DNA from: Aaosphaeria pasadenensis
Lineage: Eukaryota > Ascomycota > Dothideomycetes > Pleosporales
Length of the DNA stretch: 64,000 nt
Assembly: GCA_022813625.1 (NCBI GenBank)
Contig: JAKLMB010000032.1
Location: 1-64,000, forward strand
Direction of reading: 5' to 3'
Part shown: positions 32,398 to 45,055 of the stretch, one piece after another
Position numbering within the stretch: position 1 is the first letter of the stretch
How the letters are laid out: each line of letters begins with the position of its first letter
Made by a program: the position numbers and the translations under genes
The notes under the pieces: generated by a model
What the model was told of the DNA's origin: nothing
Databases searched by the model: none
The model's input: the letters and a program-made list of their open reading frames with translations, nothing else

Positions 32398-33101
32398 ATG
32401 TCTGATTACGGAGGTGACGGGGGTGACGATTATGATGGTGGTCATTACGAGTATGTCTCTCTCTCTCTGTGTCATCAGGTAGCAGACTTTCCGGAATAAA
32501 TGGCACTACATTGCTTTAGATGGTATTGCTAACCATTGCGCCAACTTGCAGCGACCCCGGCCTTGACTACGAGGAAGACGTTGAACCCGATCTCCTCGAT
32601 GATGATGATGCCCAGGAAACTGGCGCAGGAGAAGAACCAGACGTCGGACAGAATCAAGATGACAATGTTGTGATCGGCGGAGACCCAAGCGCCGCTACGA
32701 AAGGCGAAGAGAAGAACACGGTCAAGAGTCTGAAGGACAAGAGGATTCCGAATGACAAGCGCACCACTACACCATACATGACCAAGTATGAGAAGGCACG
32801 TGTGCTAGGAACAAGAGCGTTGCAAATCAGGTAGGTGTTCAATTGGAGAATATCTGCTCGACGCATAGGCAGGGCTAATGTTGGGTGCAGTGGTAATGCG
32901 CCAGTGCTCATCGATGTTGAGGGCATGACAGATCCTCTACAGATTGCCCTCAAAGAGTTACGAGAGAAGAAGATCCCGTTGGTTGTGCGGCGCTTCCTAC
33001 CTGATGGATGGTAAGTTGATTGTGAGACCTTGAATCCCAGAAGGGTTTAGCTGACGAGATGCAGGTACGAGGACTGGACTTGCGAGGAACTGTTAGTTTG
33101 A
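32398..33101 (+). CDS. DNA-directed RNA polymerase I, II and III subunit RPABC2 (Rpb6)
   Basis: Four exons, 32398-32450, 32552-32830, 32891-33010 and 33065-33101, give 162 residues. The acidic N-terminus (DDYDGGHYDDPGLDYEEDVEPDLLDDDD) precedes the conserved core PYMTKYEKARVLGTRALQISGNAPVLIDV and ends in ELREKKIPLVVRRFLPDGWYEDW. This is the small omega-like subunit shared by all three nuclear RNA polymerases, which helps hold the clamp and the largest subunit together. In S. cerevisiae it is RPO26. The introns are 101, 60 and 54 bp, with GTATGT, GTAGGT and GTAAGT donors, and intron one carries a TTGCTAACC branch site. Length and layout are normal. Frame continuity at all three joins supports the model. 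Confidence 0.97.
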
Positions 33102-33656
33102 AGGAGGAGGATGGATTGTACAGTACTACAGTAGTTGGTAGAGTCTTGGCTGCATTTGTACAGGAGTTTTATTAAAAAGGATGATCAAAGCGGGCATGCT
33201 TGGCGATCAGGAGTCTTTTCTGAGTATGTATGTACGTGTATCTACACAGTACACAGTAATTGTTTTTTTGGAGAGCTATATCCCGAATGAAAACCGACTC
33301 AACGCCACATTTTCGGTGCAATGGCGGACATATAAGTGCCTGAGAGAAGACGGGAGCGGATCCGATTTCTGAATCTTGACGCCGTCCGGAATACTTATCT
33401 CATTCCAGCGAATGGTGGGGCAGAGAGGATCCAATACCTGCCCCGCATCCCACTAACGGAAAGCTCAACGTCAGTCAAGAGGATAAATGAAATCATAAGT
33501 AGACGAGAGAGCCTCCTTGTGGAGAGATTGCTTCTCTTTTCTTCTGTTTCCCTTGGTCTTGACATTGCAGTACCGCTACTTGTAACTCACACAACCACAA
33601 ACTATACACACACGTAACTCCTAGTGAACAGCGACATTCACTACACCACCACCATC
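33102..33656. other. Intergenic region, no feature seen
   Basis: About 555 bp between two plus-strand genes. The last 60 bases before the next start codon are CA-rich (ACACACAACC types), as expected for a fungal 5' UTR. No further feature. Confidence 0.5.
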
Positions 33657-34681
33657 ATGTCTTTCGAAACCACGGCAACCATTGCCTCATTTGGCGGCAA
33701 GCTGCTTAAGCTCAAGCACAAGTCGTCGAGCACAAATACTGACATGGCATTGAACCTCTACCTTCCTCCTCAGGCCCTCAAATCCGGCGCAAAGGTTCCT
33801 GTTCTCTTCTACCTCTCTGGACTGACCTGCACGGGTGACAATTGCTCAGAGAAGGGCTTCTTCCAGCACGCCGCCAGCCAAAAAGGCATAGCAGTCGTGT
33901 ACCCAGACACCAGCCCTCGTATGTCCACACTGCTATTCCTGACGTGAATCATTCATCTAATCAGCGGTCAGGTGGCCTCCAGATCCAGGGCGAGGATGAC
34001 GCGTACGACTTCGGTTCCGGCGCAGGTTTCTACGTCGATGCGACGAAGGAGCCGTGGACAAAAGGTTACAACATGTACTCTTACATCACCAAGGAGCTTC
34101 CCGAGACACTGTTTGCTTCTTTCAGCGAGCTCGACGGAAGCAGGGTTAGCATCACAGGTCACAGCATGGGCGGCCACGGTGCTTTGACATTGGTAGGTTC
34201 TCTTGATGTGAGCTCGATGTCCGTTAGCTGACTGAACAACTCCAGTTCTTGAAGAACCCCGGACAGTACAAGTCCGTTTCCGCATTCGCACCTATCGCCA
34301 ACCCTATCAACTGCCCGTGGGGCCAGAAGGCATTCAAGGGATACTTTGGAGAGGATCAGCAGCAGAAGTGGAAGGAGCATGACGCCACAGAGCTCATCAA
34401 GCAGTGGAAAGGACCTCTTGAGATGCTGATTGATGTGGTTCGTGCAGTGCGACCTTGAAGTCAGATGTGATTACGACTAACTTCGACATCAGGGTACTGG
34501 CGACAATTTCTACAAGCAGAAGCAACTTCTTCCAGAGAACTTCCTCGAGGCTGCCAAGCAATATGGAAACGACAAGGGCATCAACCTCCGCTTCCAGCCA
34601 GACTACGATCACAGCTACTACTTCATGGCGTCGTTCGCCGACGAGCATGTGGAATGGGCCGCAAAGCATCTCGGCGTATAG
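33657..34681 (+). CDS. S-formylglutathione hydrolase (esterase D family)
   Basis: Four exons, 33657-33918, 33972-34192, 34246-34437 and 34493-34681, give 287 residues, the normal family length. It hydrolyses S-formylglutathione to formate and glutathione, the last step of formaldehyde removal, in the cytosol. Key signs are PVLFYLSGLTCT, the catalytic serine near residue 152 in GHSMGGHGAL, PWGQKAFKGYFG, and YDHSYYFMASF with the catalytic His. The third intron uses an unusual GTTCGT donor but has a clear ACTAAC branch and joins GPLEMLIDV to GTGDNFYKQ in frame. The first intron acceptor was placed to give SPRGL, the family reading. Confidence 0.95.
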
Positions 34682-35705
34682 TAAGCAAGGATAACCTTTT
34701 CATCTGGTGGAGTTCCTAGCTTATTGGCACAGAAGCGAATCCAGCGTCAAAGGAAAACTATAGAGTAATGGTGTAGTATCATCCGTCGCTCGTGTTGTTG
34801 GTGAGACGGATACGAAATAATGAGCAAAACATGAAAAGGAATAAAGAGAGCAATGGTATGGAAACTGATTGCGAGGACATATGACCTTTATTTGGCCATA
34901 TGCGCACGGCAGCACTACTGTATTATAAACAAAGAATATCATGAAGCTAGGCTGTGAACCTACTCCACATATAGACAGATATGCGACATGTGCTTTGTGC
35001 AGTATTGTGCTAAGACACCATCGGATGCGGACTGAACGAGGTTGATAAATGCAAGAGACAATCTACGTACCCCTGCCAGAGGCTCAAAAGATTATGCATG
35101 TTGTCAAGGTGTCAACAGCCTGATGATGCCTATTGGGTGATAGGTGTATCGTGTAACCATGTACGAGTGAGGTTGTTCGTAGAAATGGCGTGAATGGCTG
35201 ATAGAATCAGGCACGTGCAGCAGGGCTAGGGGTTAGGCAAGGCGGAACGTGCTCCTCCCTAGTAATAATTACGCAGGAGCCCGCGGGCGGGACACAATCA
35301 CACGAATGAAATAAACATCCCACTGCCAAGACTTTTAACAATTCGTGCCATCTAAAGGTGCTACCGAAACGCACACGACAAAGCCTCACATCATAACCAC
35401 AACCTCCCTTTCTGCAACCATTCACGAACTCGAGGTCGATAGATCATTTTGCTAATTAATCCAGTCCTCATTTTGTTAGGTATTCTGTCTCTGCGTAGGC
35501 CGCCGCCGTCGCTGCTGCCCCACGCTGTGTCTGTCCGAGTCACCGCCCAAAACGCTCCCAAATGCTGCATTGTCCCTGCCCAATGATCCGGTAGCATAAT
35601 TCGCACGCTGAATCGCTCTCTTGCTCATGAGGTCTTGAAAATCCTCAGGGTTAAGACATATCTATCTCTACACAACTTGCGTTCTCTTCCGTGACGGTGG
35701 TGGAG
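34682..35705. other. Intergenic region, no gene seen
   Basis: About 1 kb between two plus-strand genes. A minus-strand frame at 35207-35606 has no motif. The last part is the presumed promoter and 5' UTR of the tRNA exportin gene. Confidence 0.5.
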
Positions 35706-38700
35706 ATGGAGGCCCAGGTGCGTCACTCCATGCCCCACCAACTTCATAATCCTTGACACGGAAGCATTTACTGATGTGACTCTTTTCCTTATGCAGGTGG
35801 AGAATGCCATCGAAATCGCCTCGAGTCCTACATCCACTCAGGATCTTCGTGGTCAGGCTATAGAATATCTAAACTCGCTGCGAACGGATCCCTCTGCCTG
35901 GCAAGCCTGCCTATCACTCGTCGCTCGAGACCCGCGACCGCCTGATATCGTTCGACACTTTTCGCTCGATCTCGTAAACAATGCCGTACAACAGCAGCAG
36001 CTGGATTCGCAGAGTCTGGGGTATGTTAAGGACACGCTCTTAAACTATATCCGCCAGGCATATGCGGCCGGAAGCAGCTCGGTCGACTCCACACATATGC
36101 AAAACAAGATCATGCAGACCATGACCTACCTCTTTGCCGCTCTATACTCTTCTACCTGGCAATCTTTCTTCGACGACTTCCGCGCAATTGCCGCCGATCA
36201 GGGATCCATAGGAACCTCCAACACTGCTGGGACGATACTATATCTTCGGGTCCTGGGTCAGGTGCACGACGAAATCGCTGACCAGCTGGTGGTGAGATCT
36301 GAGGAAGAGAAGAGGCGTAATGTCGAGCTAAAAGACCTCATTCGTGTTCGGGATGCACAGAAGATTTCATTATCTTGGCAAGAGATACTCGCCAAATGGA
36401 GGGAGTCGGACCTTCAATTGATAGAAATGTGCCTGAAGAACATTGGGCGCTGGGTCAGTTGGATTGACATCTCTTTGGTGGTCAACGAGGCTATGATCAG
36501 TACTTTCCTGGAGATGGCTGGACAACAAGGCATCGAGGATCCAGATAGCCCGCAAGGCAAAGTTCGAGATGCGGCAATCGATACGTTTTCGGAGATTGTT
36601 AGCAAGAAGATGAACCCTGCGGAGAAGATCGAACTGATCATCTTCCTCAACCTCCCCAACATCGTGGGACAATTGATTGGTAGTCCGGCACTGCTCGATC
36701 AAGGCAGTTCGTCTTACGACAATGATCTTGCCGAAACAGTGGGAAAATTGGTCAATAACATTGTCTTCGACATCGTCAAGGTTCTGGAGAATGATTCGAC
36801 CAACGAACAGACCAAACAACGTGCGGACGAACTCATACAGGTGTTCACGCCCTATCTTTTGCGATTCTTTGCCGACCAATATGACGAAGTATGTTCGACA
36901 GTGATTCCGTCACTCACCGATCTCCTCACTTTCTTCCGGAAGCTTCAAAAGAAGACAGGGACGCTTCCGAACCAATACGCCGTCATTCTACCCGCTGTGT
37001 TAGATGCCATCATCGGCAAAATGAAGTACGACGAAACGGCATCCTGGGGCGAAGACGACGATCAAGAAGGCGAGGCAGAGTTTCAAGAATTGCGCAAACG
37101 GCTCCATGTGCTTCAGCAAACTGTGGCGGCGATCGATGAGTCGTTCTACATCGAAACCTTGAGCCGTGTGGTGGGAGACACCTTCGCGCGCCTTTCAGCA
37201 AACGACCAATCATTGACCTGGCGCGATCTTGACCTTGCATTATACGAGATGTACTTATTTGGAGAGTTGGCTATACGTAACTCGGGACTATATGCCAAGC
37301 GGGAACCTTCCTCTGTAGCAGCTGAGCGCCTTGTGGGCATGATGTCTGGCATGGTTGAATCGGGTAAGCAACACGCTTCTAGTCTACTTTTATCTGGACT
37401 CTCATACTCACGTTCAACAGATCTCGCAAACTATCCGCATCCTGCTATCCAGCTACAGTATATGGAAATATGTGTTCGCTACACTCAATTCTTCGAACAA
37501 AACGCACACTTAATCCCGAAAGTTCTCGAGAATTTCGTGCGCCTAACTCACCATAACCACATAAAGGTCCGCTCAAGATCGTGGTATCTTTTCCAACGAT
37601 TCGTCAAGCCGCTTCGAGCCCAGTTGGGCAATGTATCTCACGACATTATTCAAGCTGTGGGTGACCTGCTCACAATCAAAGCGGAGCTACCGAATGAGTC
37701 CGAGAATGACATGTCATCGGATGAAGAGGACCAATCTGCCGATGCACTGTTCAACTCGCAGCTCTACCTGTTCGAGGCGGTTGGTTGCATTGCATCTTCT
37801 CCTACAGTGCCAGTGGAGAGCAAGAAGCTATACGCCCAAACTATCATGGGCCCTCTGTTCAGTGATATGGAGGCAACACTTGGCCAAGCAAGAAACGGAG
37901 ACGAGCGGGCAATTCTGCAGATACATCACAACATCATGGCTCTCGGAACTCTAGCTCGTGGATATGGAGATTGGAATCCCTCTTCAAACGCTCAGGCTCC
38001 TAGCGAAGTCTCTGATGAGTTCTACAAAGCATCTGAAGCGATCCTGGTTGCACTAGACTCCCTGAGCTCATCAATGCAAATCCGTGGTGCTTCGCGCTTT
38101 GCGTTCTCCCGCATGCTAGCCGTACTTGGCTCCCGTTCGTTGCAACGACTTCCGTCCTGGATCGAGGGACTTTTGTCTCAAAACTCAACCGCCGACGAGA
38201 CCAACACATTCCTGAAGGTTCTCGGTCAACTCATTTTCACTTTCAAGACCGAGATCGCTGGTGTTCTAGATAACCTTCTGACGCCATTGTTACAGCGAGT
38301 TTTCAACGCGCTCAGCGTCACTCCTGCTGGAACTGATGACGAGATTCAGCTTGCAGAGTTGCGCCGCGAATATCTCAACTTCCTCATGTCGATTCTCAGC
38401 AACGGGCTCGGTACGGTCATCGTCAGCAGTACCAACCAGCCCATGTTCGACACCATCATCACTTCACTCGACACCTTCGCTCGGGACACGAAGGATTACC
38501 CAACAGCCAGACTGTCTATCAGTGTCATCGTTCGCATGCTTGCCGTCTGGGGAGGGCCCGACAAGATTGGTCCCAGCGCAAATGCAACACCCACCTCGCC
38601 AACCACCACATCCGCAGACGCGATTCCAGGATTTGACAACTTCGCCGTGGAGCGCTTCTCCCCCATCCTCTGGTCAGTCCCTGGCGCACCTGGCTTCAAC

Positions 38701-38946
38701 GTGAAGGACGCCCAAGCAAGGCAAGTCCTCCAGGAGCTCGCTGGCCTGCAAGCAGAAATCATCAAGAAGGTCGGCGATCCGTACGTGGAGCGCCTCCGAT
38801 CCGAGCTACAGGGCATGGGCTCTGACGAACAGTTCATCGAGCAGTACCTGCGGACCCTGGCCGGTGCATTCGAGGGCCAGAAGAAGGAGAGGGAATGGAA
38901 GGTTTTCTTCGTGCAATTTGTCGAGCGTCTACTCGGTGGCCGTTGA
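35706..38946 (+). CDS. LOS1: Exportin-T (tRNA export karyopherin, Los1-like)
   Basis: Three exons, 35706-35717, 35797-37363 and 37421-38946, give 1034 residues. Exon one has only 12 bases (MEAQ) and joins VENAIEIA in frame, which gives the natural N-terminus. The alternative ATG at 35791 would need no intron but sits in the acceptor site. The family is an importin-beta-type solenoid of HEAT repeats. The N-terminal Ran-binding part contains RGQAIEYLNSLRTDPSAWQACLSL, and the rest fits exportin-T in length and helical pattern. Its role is RanGTP-dependent export of mature tRNA from the nucleus. Intron two is 57 bp, divisible by three and lacks stops, so the unspliced form stays open. It lies near TFIIIA, which also serves RNA polymerase III products. 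Confidence 0.92.
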
Positions 38947-39460
38947 ACGACTTTTCCGGACTAACGAACCGAAAAAGAACCATTCGTTTCCTCTTATTTT
39001 CCCTTTTCTCCATTCACACGACTCTTCAAATGAAAAAGGCTATATATATATCCGGCGGCGGGAGGGGACTGCGTCCAAGGTTTTAGCGACTTCATCATCT
39101 GGGAGAGAAACCAGACGAAAAATAAAGGGTTCGCCCGCTTTTTTTCTGAGAGTATTTGGAGTTCTTCTCTATTTTCCCACAAGTCGAAAGTCATCATCTG
39201 CATATGGGCTCGCCCACTTTGAGAAGAAGAGGGGCCTTTTGTTTTGCTGTAGATCTTGTTTGTTTGCGCCATCACCCAAACACTCATACCAAGTACGATT
39301 AAATACCAATAAATGAATTTTTCTCTCAATCGATTAGCCACGCTTGACGTTGACATAAGTGTGCGTTGGGTGCGAAATACATGTCCTTTTTAAATGATTC
39401 CTACGTTCGTACCTATAGGTAGGTACCTAATGTGTGAATGCTCTTCCGTCCCTATCAGCA

Positions 39461-39470
39461 TACGGAGTAC
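39461..39470. promoter_or_regulatory. TACGGAGTAC element
   Basis: Second copy of the near-palindromic 10-mer, in the long spacer after the tRNA exportin gene. Confidence 0.4.
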
Positions 39471-39543
39471 ATGTTCACCAAATCGCTCCGTCGCCCAGCC
39501 TTTCCACTGTTCACATCCAGCCTCGCAATCGATAGCAAAACCT

Positions 39544-39597
39544 CGAAACGAAACAAAACGAAACGAAACAAGCGAACGAAACGAAACGAAACAAACA
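39544..39597. repeat. Imperfect (AAACG)n microsatellite
   Basis: About ten near-perfect units of AAACG or AAACA in tandem with small interruptions. A simple-sequence repeat in non-coding DNA. Confidence 0.85.
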
Positions 39598-41098
39598 CGC
39601 GAGCGAACACACGACTCGACTCCTCGACTCGTTCTCAAGGCAAAGGCTCGCGTGCCGTGCCCCACCCCACCCCACCCACCACGCCGCACATCTACCTACA
39701 CGCCCACACGCCGCGCCTGCAGTGTTGCTATTAATAGCTCGCTCCTCTTCCACCATCCTCACCTCACTCGCAGAACGGACCTATTAACGCATACTCTGCT
39801 TACCGACCGACTGAATCGCCTGTGCCTCTTCCTTCCTCGTCCTCCTGCTGCTCGTCGTCGTCGTCGTCTGCATATACATAGAAATTTATTATTATTGGTG
39901 TTATTATTATTACATACGACTCACATGGGACATGGAGGGGGAGGGGGGGAGGGGGGTTAATTTTCTTTCCACTTCCAATACGTCTTCTCTGCATATGCAA
40001 TGTACATGTAGGTAGTATGTATGTATGTATGCGCGCAGAGTCATTTTGGGAAGGCTCGTTTGCTCTCGTTTGTCGTTCGTTGCGGAAGGGAGTGCTCCGG
40101 TTGCCTTGTTTGGGTGCGTTCGTGATACATTGATCGTTCCCCACGATGCTGGGGAGAAGAGGCGATTAGTTACCATTTCCTCCTCCTATGCGAGGATGAT
40201 TATTATCTTGGGAGTGGTGTATGTGATGTGAACAGGACCGTTTTTTTTTTTCTGCAAAAGGAAAAGAAAAGATCAGATATATTTCCTCCTCTAATAGGAT
40301 AACAACAATGGCGAAATAATAAATAATAATGATAGTGTGAACTGAATCGAAAAAAGTCTTCTTACCCCATACCCATGCCCATAACCCTACGCCCTACTAC
40401 TCCATAACAGTAAGGTTTTCTGTCTTGTCAGTCCGGTAGGTACTCGAAACAAGTGAGAAGGAAAAAAAGGAGTGTTTTACAATACAAAGTACAATCCAAC
40501 ATGGTGTTACTGTCATTTCTGGGAACCAAATGACAGCGTAAAGACAACGATGAAAAACAACCAACGACAACGACAACGACAGCCACGCCATTACAGGTTT
40601 CCCAACGCCAGCTCGCTATGCTTTACTCGTTACCCACACCATCCAGACGCTTTGACGTGCCAAAGGAGGATAAAACCGCATTGGAAAGACAAAAAACCGA
40701 AGAAAGGAAACAAACGCAAACGCAAGCAAAGAAAAGAAAAGGAAACATTCCAAGCCGACTACCTAAAATGCAAATGTGCAAAGATCCGCCCTTTTGACTC
40801 GACTCTAAGGGAAAGGTGGTATATGAAAAGTACGAAAATGGAAGGGAGGAACTGAGAAAACAAGTGGGGAATAAGAAAACAAGTGTGATAAATGTACTCT
40901 TCACCTAGAAATGAATGTATCAGCGAATGATTGGTGCCAGTTAGGAACCCGATGATTCGGAAACTGCGGGGAATCGAAATGGGATAAAAGATCGGAGGAG
41001 GTCGTTAAAGGTCGTGAGGCTTGCGCCGAAAGGTGTTATAGTTCGCAGAGGAAAGGGCCGACGCCCGTTGGTTGGAGGGAGGAGGTTAGGATGTGGAT

Positions 41099-41857
41099 TT
41101 ACAGCCCAGACGGGCCTATGGAGCCGGGATACGACCCAAGCATGTTGTGGATGCTAGGGATTCGCTGCTGCTGGCGTTGCTGTTGCTCCTGATACGATGG
41201 TCGTGGGAGCTGGGACGGGAAGGTGGTTTGGAAGGAGAATGCAGAGTCAGGGGGGACGTCATGCATTTCTTGGGGACGCTCGAGGCGTTCTTCGGAATCT
41301 TCGTCAAGATCAGAAAGGCCATAGCCGCTGTCATCATGGGCGTCAATACCCTGTTTCTTTTGTGCGGTCCGAGATGCGTGCGTGAGGTTCCTGAGTCCCT
41401 TCTCCATGCACTGTATTATCGTATGTCAGCATCCGCCATTGATAGGAAGGGAGAGCATCATCGGTTTGGATGGAATAGATACCTTTTGTTCGACTAGAGT
41501 CCACTTTTCGCCGACTCGTTCGGCGAGAATGCTCCACATCTCCCGTCGCACGTCCATGTATGCTTGTGCGAGGACATCAAGCTTCACACCATCCCACTGC
41601 TCGGCATTCTGCTTCTCCATCAAACGTTCGTGTCGTTTGCGGCAGGCATTGGGTGACTTGGAGGGGAAATAGTTTGGGGCGATTTGGTTCCAGTTCAGAT
41701 TCTTTGCTCGTGCCTCTATCAGGGTCTGATCATCCTTGGTCGACCAGGTTGTGCTTCGGACTCCTCCGCCGCCCCCACTTCCTGCCGCGGATGCGGTGGA
41801 GATGGAGTTCCTATGGGAAGCGGGACTGGCCTTTGGTGCGCGAGGCATGGCGAGCAT
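41099..41857 (-). CDS. Myb/SANT-like DNA-binding protein
   Basis: Two exons, 41857-41483 and 41410-41099, flank a 72-bp intron (GTATCT donor) and give 228 residues. A Ser/Gly-rich lead is followed by TTWSTKDDQTLIEARAKNLNW, then QIAPNYFPSKSPNACRKRHERLME. This is one Myb/SANT-like helix-turn-helix (Myb_DNA-bind_6 style) at about residues 35-85, with W and R/K at the expected places. A second helical part (VLAQAYMDVRREMWSILAERVGEKW) follows. The C-terminal third is acidic, then Gln-rich (QEQQQRQQQR). It should be a nuclear DNA-binding regulator; the targets are unknown. Long non-coding flanks on both sides (2 kb and 3 kb) are typical of fungal regulator genes. An internal ATG three codons on is an alternative start. 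Confidence 0.85.
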
Positions 41858-43316
41858 GGAGTCTTTTGAGAAGAATGGAAGAAGGAGTTCCCAAGAGGGT
41901 GATAGAAATCCTCAATGGTTTAGAGATGATATGAGAGAATGATAGAGAGAACAGAGAAGAGATGAGAGGAGATGAGAGGAGATGAGACGTAAGAGATGTG
42001 AGAAGTTGAGAAGATGAGCAGTGACGAGGAGATGGAATGGTGAGAGCTTCAAGCGAAGGGAAACTGCTTGGAGTATTAGAATTATATAGGAATGGAACGA
42101 AGAAACCGATGGTGTCGTCAAGGGGGCGGTGGAGCCAAGAAGGGTTCGGAGATGGATGGTGGACGACAACGATGGAGACAACGACAAACGAAGGAAAATG
42201 TTTTGTTTCTTGAATTCTTTTCTGGTGGTTTATCTAAAGAAGGGCCCCCAGAGAGGACCGTGGGCTCAGGAAGCTTTATACGTTGGCGAAGCAAGGCAAG
42301 GTAAGGCAGGGGTGAGGATGGCAGAGGGCAATGCCTGAGGCCGAGCAGGAACCATGTTCACCCAAACAAAGACCAGCGCCGCCGGAGAATTTCGATGAAA
42401 CAGGGTTACTGTTTCTCTAATCGCCGGCTGCTGGTGCTGCTGGCTGAATAGGGAAATTCTCGACACCACAATGGTAATTTGGGAAAAGTGTCAGAGGCTA
42501 AAAACGTATTGTAGGTGGGCGCTCGATGTGGCCAGCGTATGGAGCGGATGGTCTTCCGGGGGAGGGATGATGATGATGGTTCCTGGGTGCCGGAAGCGCC
42601 TGTTTGAGGTTATTTTGCGGCTGGTTCTAAGAAAAGAAGGACGTGAGAACAAGAATGGGTGTGACAGGGGGCAGACGAGGGTGAACGAGGGTTGTGGTGG
42701 TGTAAGAAGGGTGGATGAAGTGTCGTTGACGAGTGAGGATGAGGTTGAGATAGGGTGGGCGGCTAACCGCGTCAATCTGATTTGATAGGACGTCGTGGGC
42801 CTACAGAATAAGACCAAAATGCCGTCCAAAGCCAAAAGGCCAAGGCTGATGACGGCCGCATGTATGTGGGCATGCACAGGCACAGTGTACTGTATGTGTG
42901 TATGCATGTATGTATGTACGAGTACTAACTAAGTACGAAGGATGATGGATGATGGATTATGGATGATTCAATACATGATGGTGTAGGGCTGAGCCCTCCT
43001 GTTGCCGTCTTGTTAGTGGTGGTTCTCTCCCTCCCTCCCCCCATCCACCCCCCGTCCACCCCCTCTCTATCTCTGTCTCTGATCTGTATGGATAGATTGG
43101 CGTTAGAGGGTCTGCAAGGCCGCATATGATTGCAGGAGGAACACGAGGTGGACAGTAAGCATACACTTCTGGAAGCGGACGTACGTAAGATATGAATGCG
43201 GGGGGAGGGATTTGGAAATGGCTGCGACGGCAATAATGTGCATGTGTACGTGAGCAAAGGTAAGAGGATACGTTGATACTGGTGGTGGAAAAGGGGGGTG
43301 CGCATTTGGACAATGC

Positions 43317-43362
43317 TGGTGGTGGTGGTGGTGGTGGTGAAGATGATGATGATCATGGTGGT
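43317..43362. repeat. (GGT)n and (GAT)n triplet repeat
   Basis: Seven GGT units in tandem, then GAA and four GAT-type units, then GGTGGTG. Simple-sequence repeat. Confidence 0.85.
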
Positions 43363-44055
43363 GTAGGCACTGTAGGTAGTCGTAGGCGGGATGAAGGCAC
43401 AGTTAGGAAGAAGTGGATAAGATCGAAGCGTTTCCAAGATGCGGTGGAACAGAGTGGGGTGCAGTGGAGTGATGTTTTTGAAATGTTTCGAAACAAATAT
43501 CCACCTGGTCGAGAAGTAGGTCCACCATCTTCGCCCTGTGGGCTGTAGTGTAGCAGATTGTGCAGTATCTAGATAGTATCGACATAGTACACTACATGAT
43601 AGTTAGTGGACTTAGCAGGTGGAGCAGCATCAGCCGGGCGCGACGGGCAGATCCGTTCCCCCGTAAAGATAGAAGATAGAGAGACACAGTAGAGATACAT
43701 CGTATGTACGCACAATACGGGAGAGCCTTACCTCCACTCCCAGGTCCAACCTTGAGAGCGCCAGTTCGGTCGGTCGGCGGCCACTTGGGCGGCTTTGGGG
43801 CACCGTTTGGGGGGGCTTGGAGCGGCAGAGAGGGGCTTGCTCGGGCGGGTTAGGCCCTCAACTCCCCCCAATTCCTTCCCCAACCATGAGCGCGTTAACC
43901 CTCCCGTCGCCTCAATGCTGCATGGCCTTTTGTCCTTCCTTCGCCTCTACTCTACATACTTCACACTCATTCTCTTCAACAGCACCACCACCACCACCAC
44001 TTATCACCACATTCGGATTCTCATGCACGTATCATGCAATCAACTCTCTAATCAT

Positions 44056-44065
44056 GTACTCCGTA
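44056..44065. promoter_or_regulatory. GTACTCCGTA element (reverse copy)
   Basis: Third copy of the 10-mer, in the opposite orientation, in the long region upstream of the Myb-like gene. Confidence 0.4.
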
Positions 44066-45055
44066 AATTCTTACAACTAGCCGCAGCATCTACATCTCTT
44101 TGATCCGCTTCCACTTCTACAGAGAACATGCGTCCACAACCACCAACCAAATTCACTGCCTACCAAAGCGCCTGTATACCGTCTGAGATGCCCTCTCTGC
44201 CACGACTGTGCCGTTTGCCTACATCACATTTATCGGTTCTCAGTCCCTCCGCTTGCATCCTTGCCCAGCCAAGGCCTGCTCAAGCCTCAGGAATAGATCA
44301 TACGCAAAGCCCACCTTGACGGCTCTGACGCCTGCCCGTGTGTGTGTCCCTGTCGATATCGACGTCGATGTCGATTTCGATTCGATGTCAACGATTCGAT
44401 CAAACGCTGCACCGCATGCACTGTGCTATTATCTTTACCATCGTCATCATTATCATCATCGCAGGCATCGCCCACGTCTTTGCAGCGGTTGTGCGGCATC
44501 GCTATTCTAAGCCCCGGATGTAATGTGCTGCACGCATGTACGTATCTATGTGCTGCACTGTACTGCATTACCCTGCCCTGTCCATACATGTGCATAGCCG
44601 GATCGACTGCCATTCGATGCCGTTCCACGCAAACATGCACACTTGCCCTCCCTCTCCGCTCCTCTCTGTATGGACATCTCTAAACCCGGACACATGACGC
44701 TCGCTCTACTATCTGTGAACAAACATCCTACTCCTACCCTTCTATCCTGGGTCATATTTCTCTCTTTCTCACACACCCAAACAAGACCTGCGTTCGTCTA
44801 TTGTATGACTGCAGCTTCCCGTCCGCACATAGCCCCCCTTTCCCCTACCTACCTACCAGGTATCTATCGTAGTCTCTCTGGCCCATCGGCATCCGATCAG
44901 CATCCGACCAGTACCTTCGCGAGAACGGTGAGTCGATCAAGACCATCCATCCGTTCATTCGTTCACTCAATCAGATCAGATCAAATCAAGCCAATCATTC
45001 ATTTCCCTATCTTCTAACAAACTTGGTGACATAACCTCCTCCCCAGATGACCAAT

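Larger units (their letters stand above)
38947..41098. other. 2.15 kb non-coding, low-complexity region
   Basis: No supportable gene. The region holds AAACG-type repeats (39544-39597), a CCCCACCCC tract (about 39660), TTATTATTATTA runs (39889-39915), A-rich tracts near 40700 and one TACGGAGTAC (39461-39470). It separates the Los1 3' end from the 3' end of the Myb-like gene. Long open frames such as 39394-39960 are of biased composition and not convincing. Confidence 0.55.
41858..45055. other. 3.2 kb region without supported gene; promoter or long 5' UTR of the Myb-like gene
   Basis: A long stretch with GA-rich tandem GAGATGAGAG units (41950-41990), GGT/GAT triplets (43317-43360), TCGAT-type repeats (44348-44400) and one GTACTCCGTA (44056-44065). 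Many open frames exist on both strands but all reflect biased composition and none carries a motif or a spliced partner. It may hold regulatory DNA or a non-coding transcript. Confidence 0.5.

Noticed and set aside
39394..39960. Plus-strand frame of 188 residues
   Set aside because: Made from AAACG, CCCCACC and other simple repeats; no family or start context.
43273..43548. Gly/Asp-rich frame of 91 residues
   Set aside because: Half of it is a GGT/GAT microsatellite and the rest has no motif.
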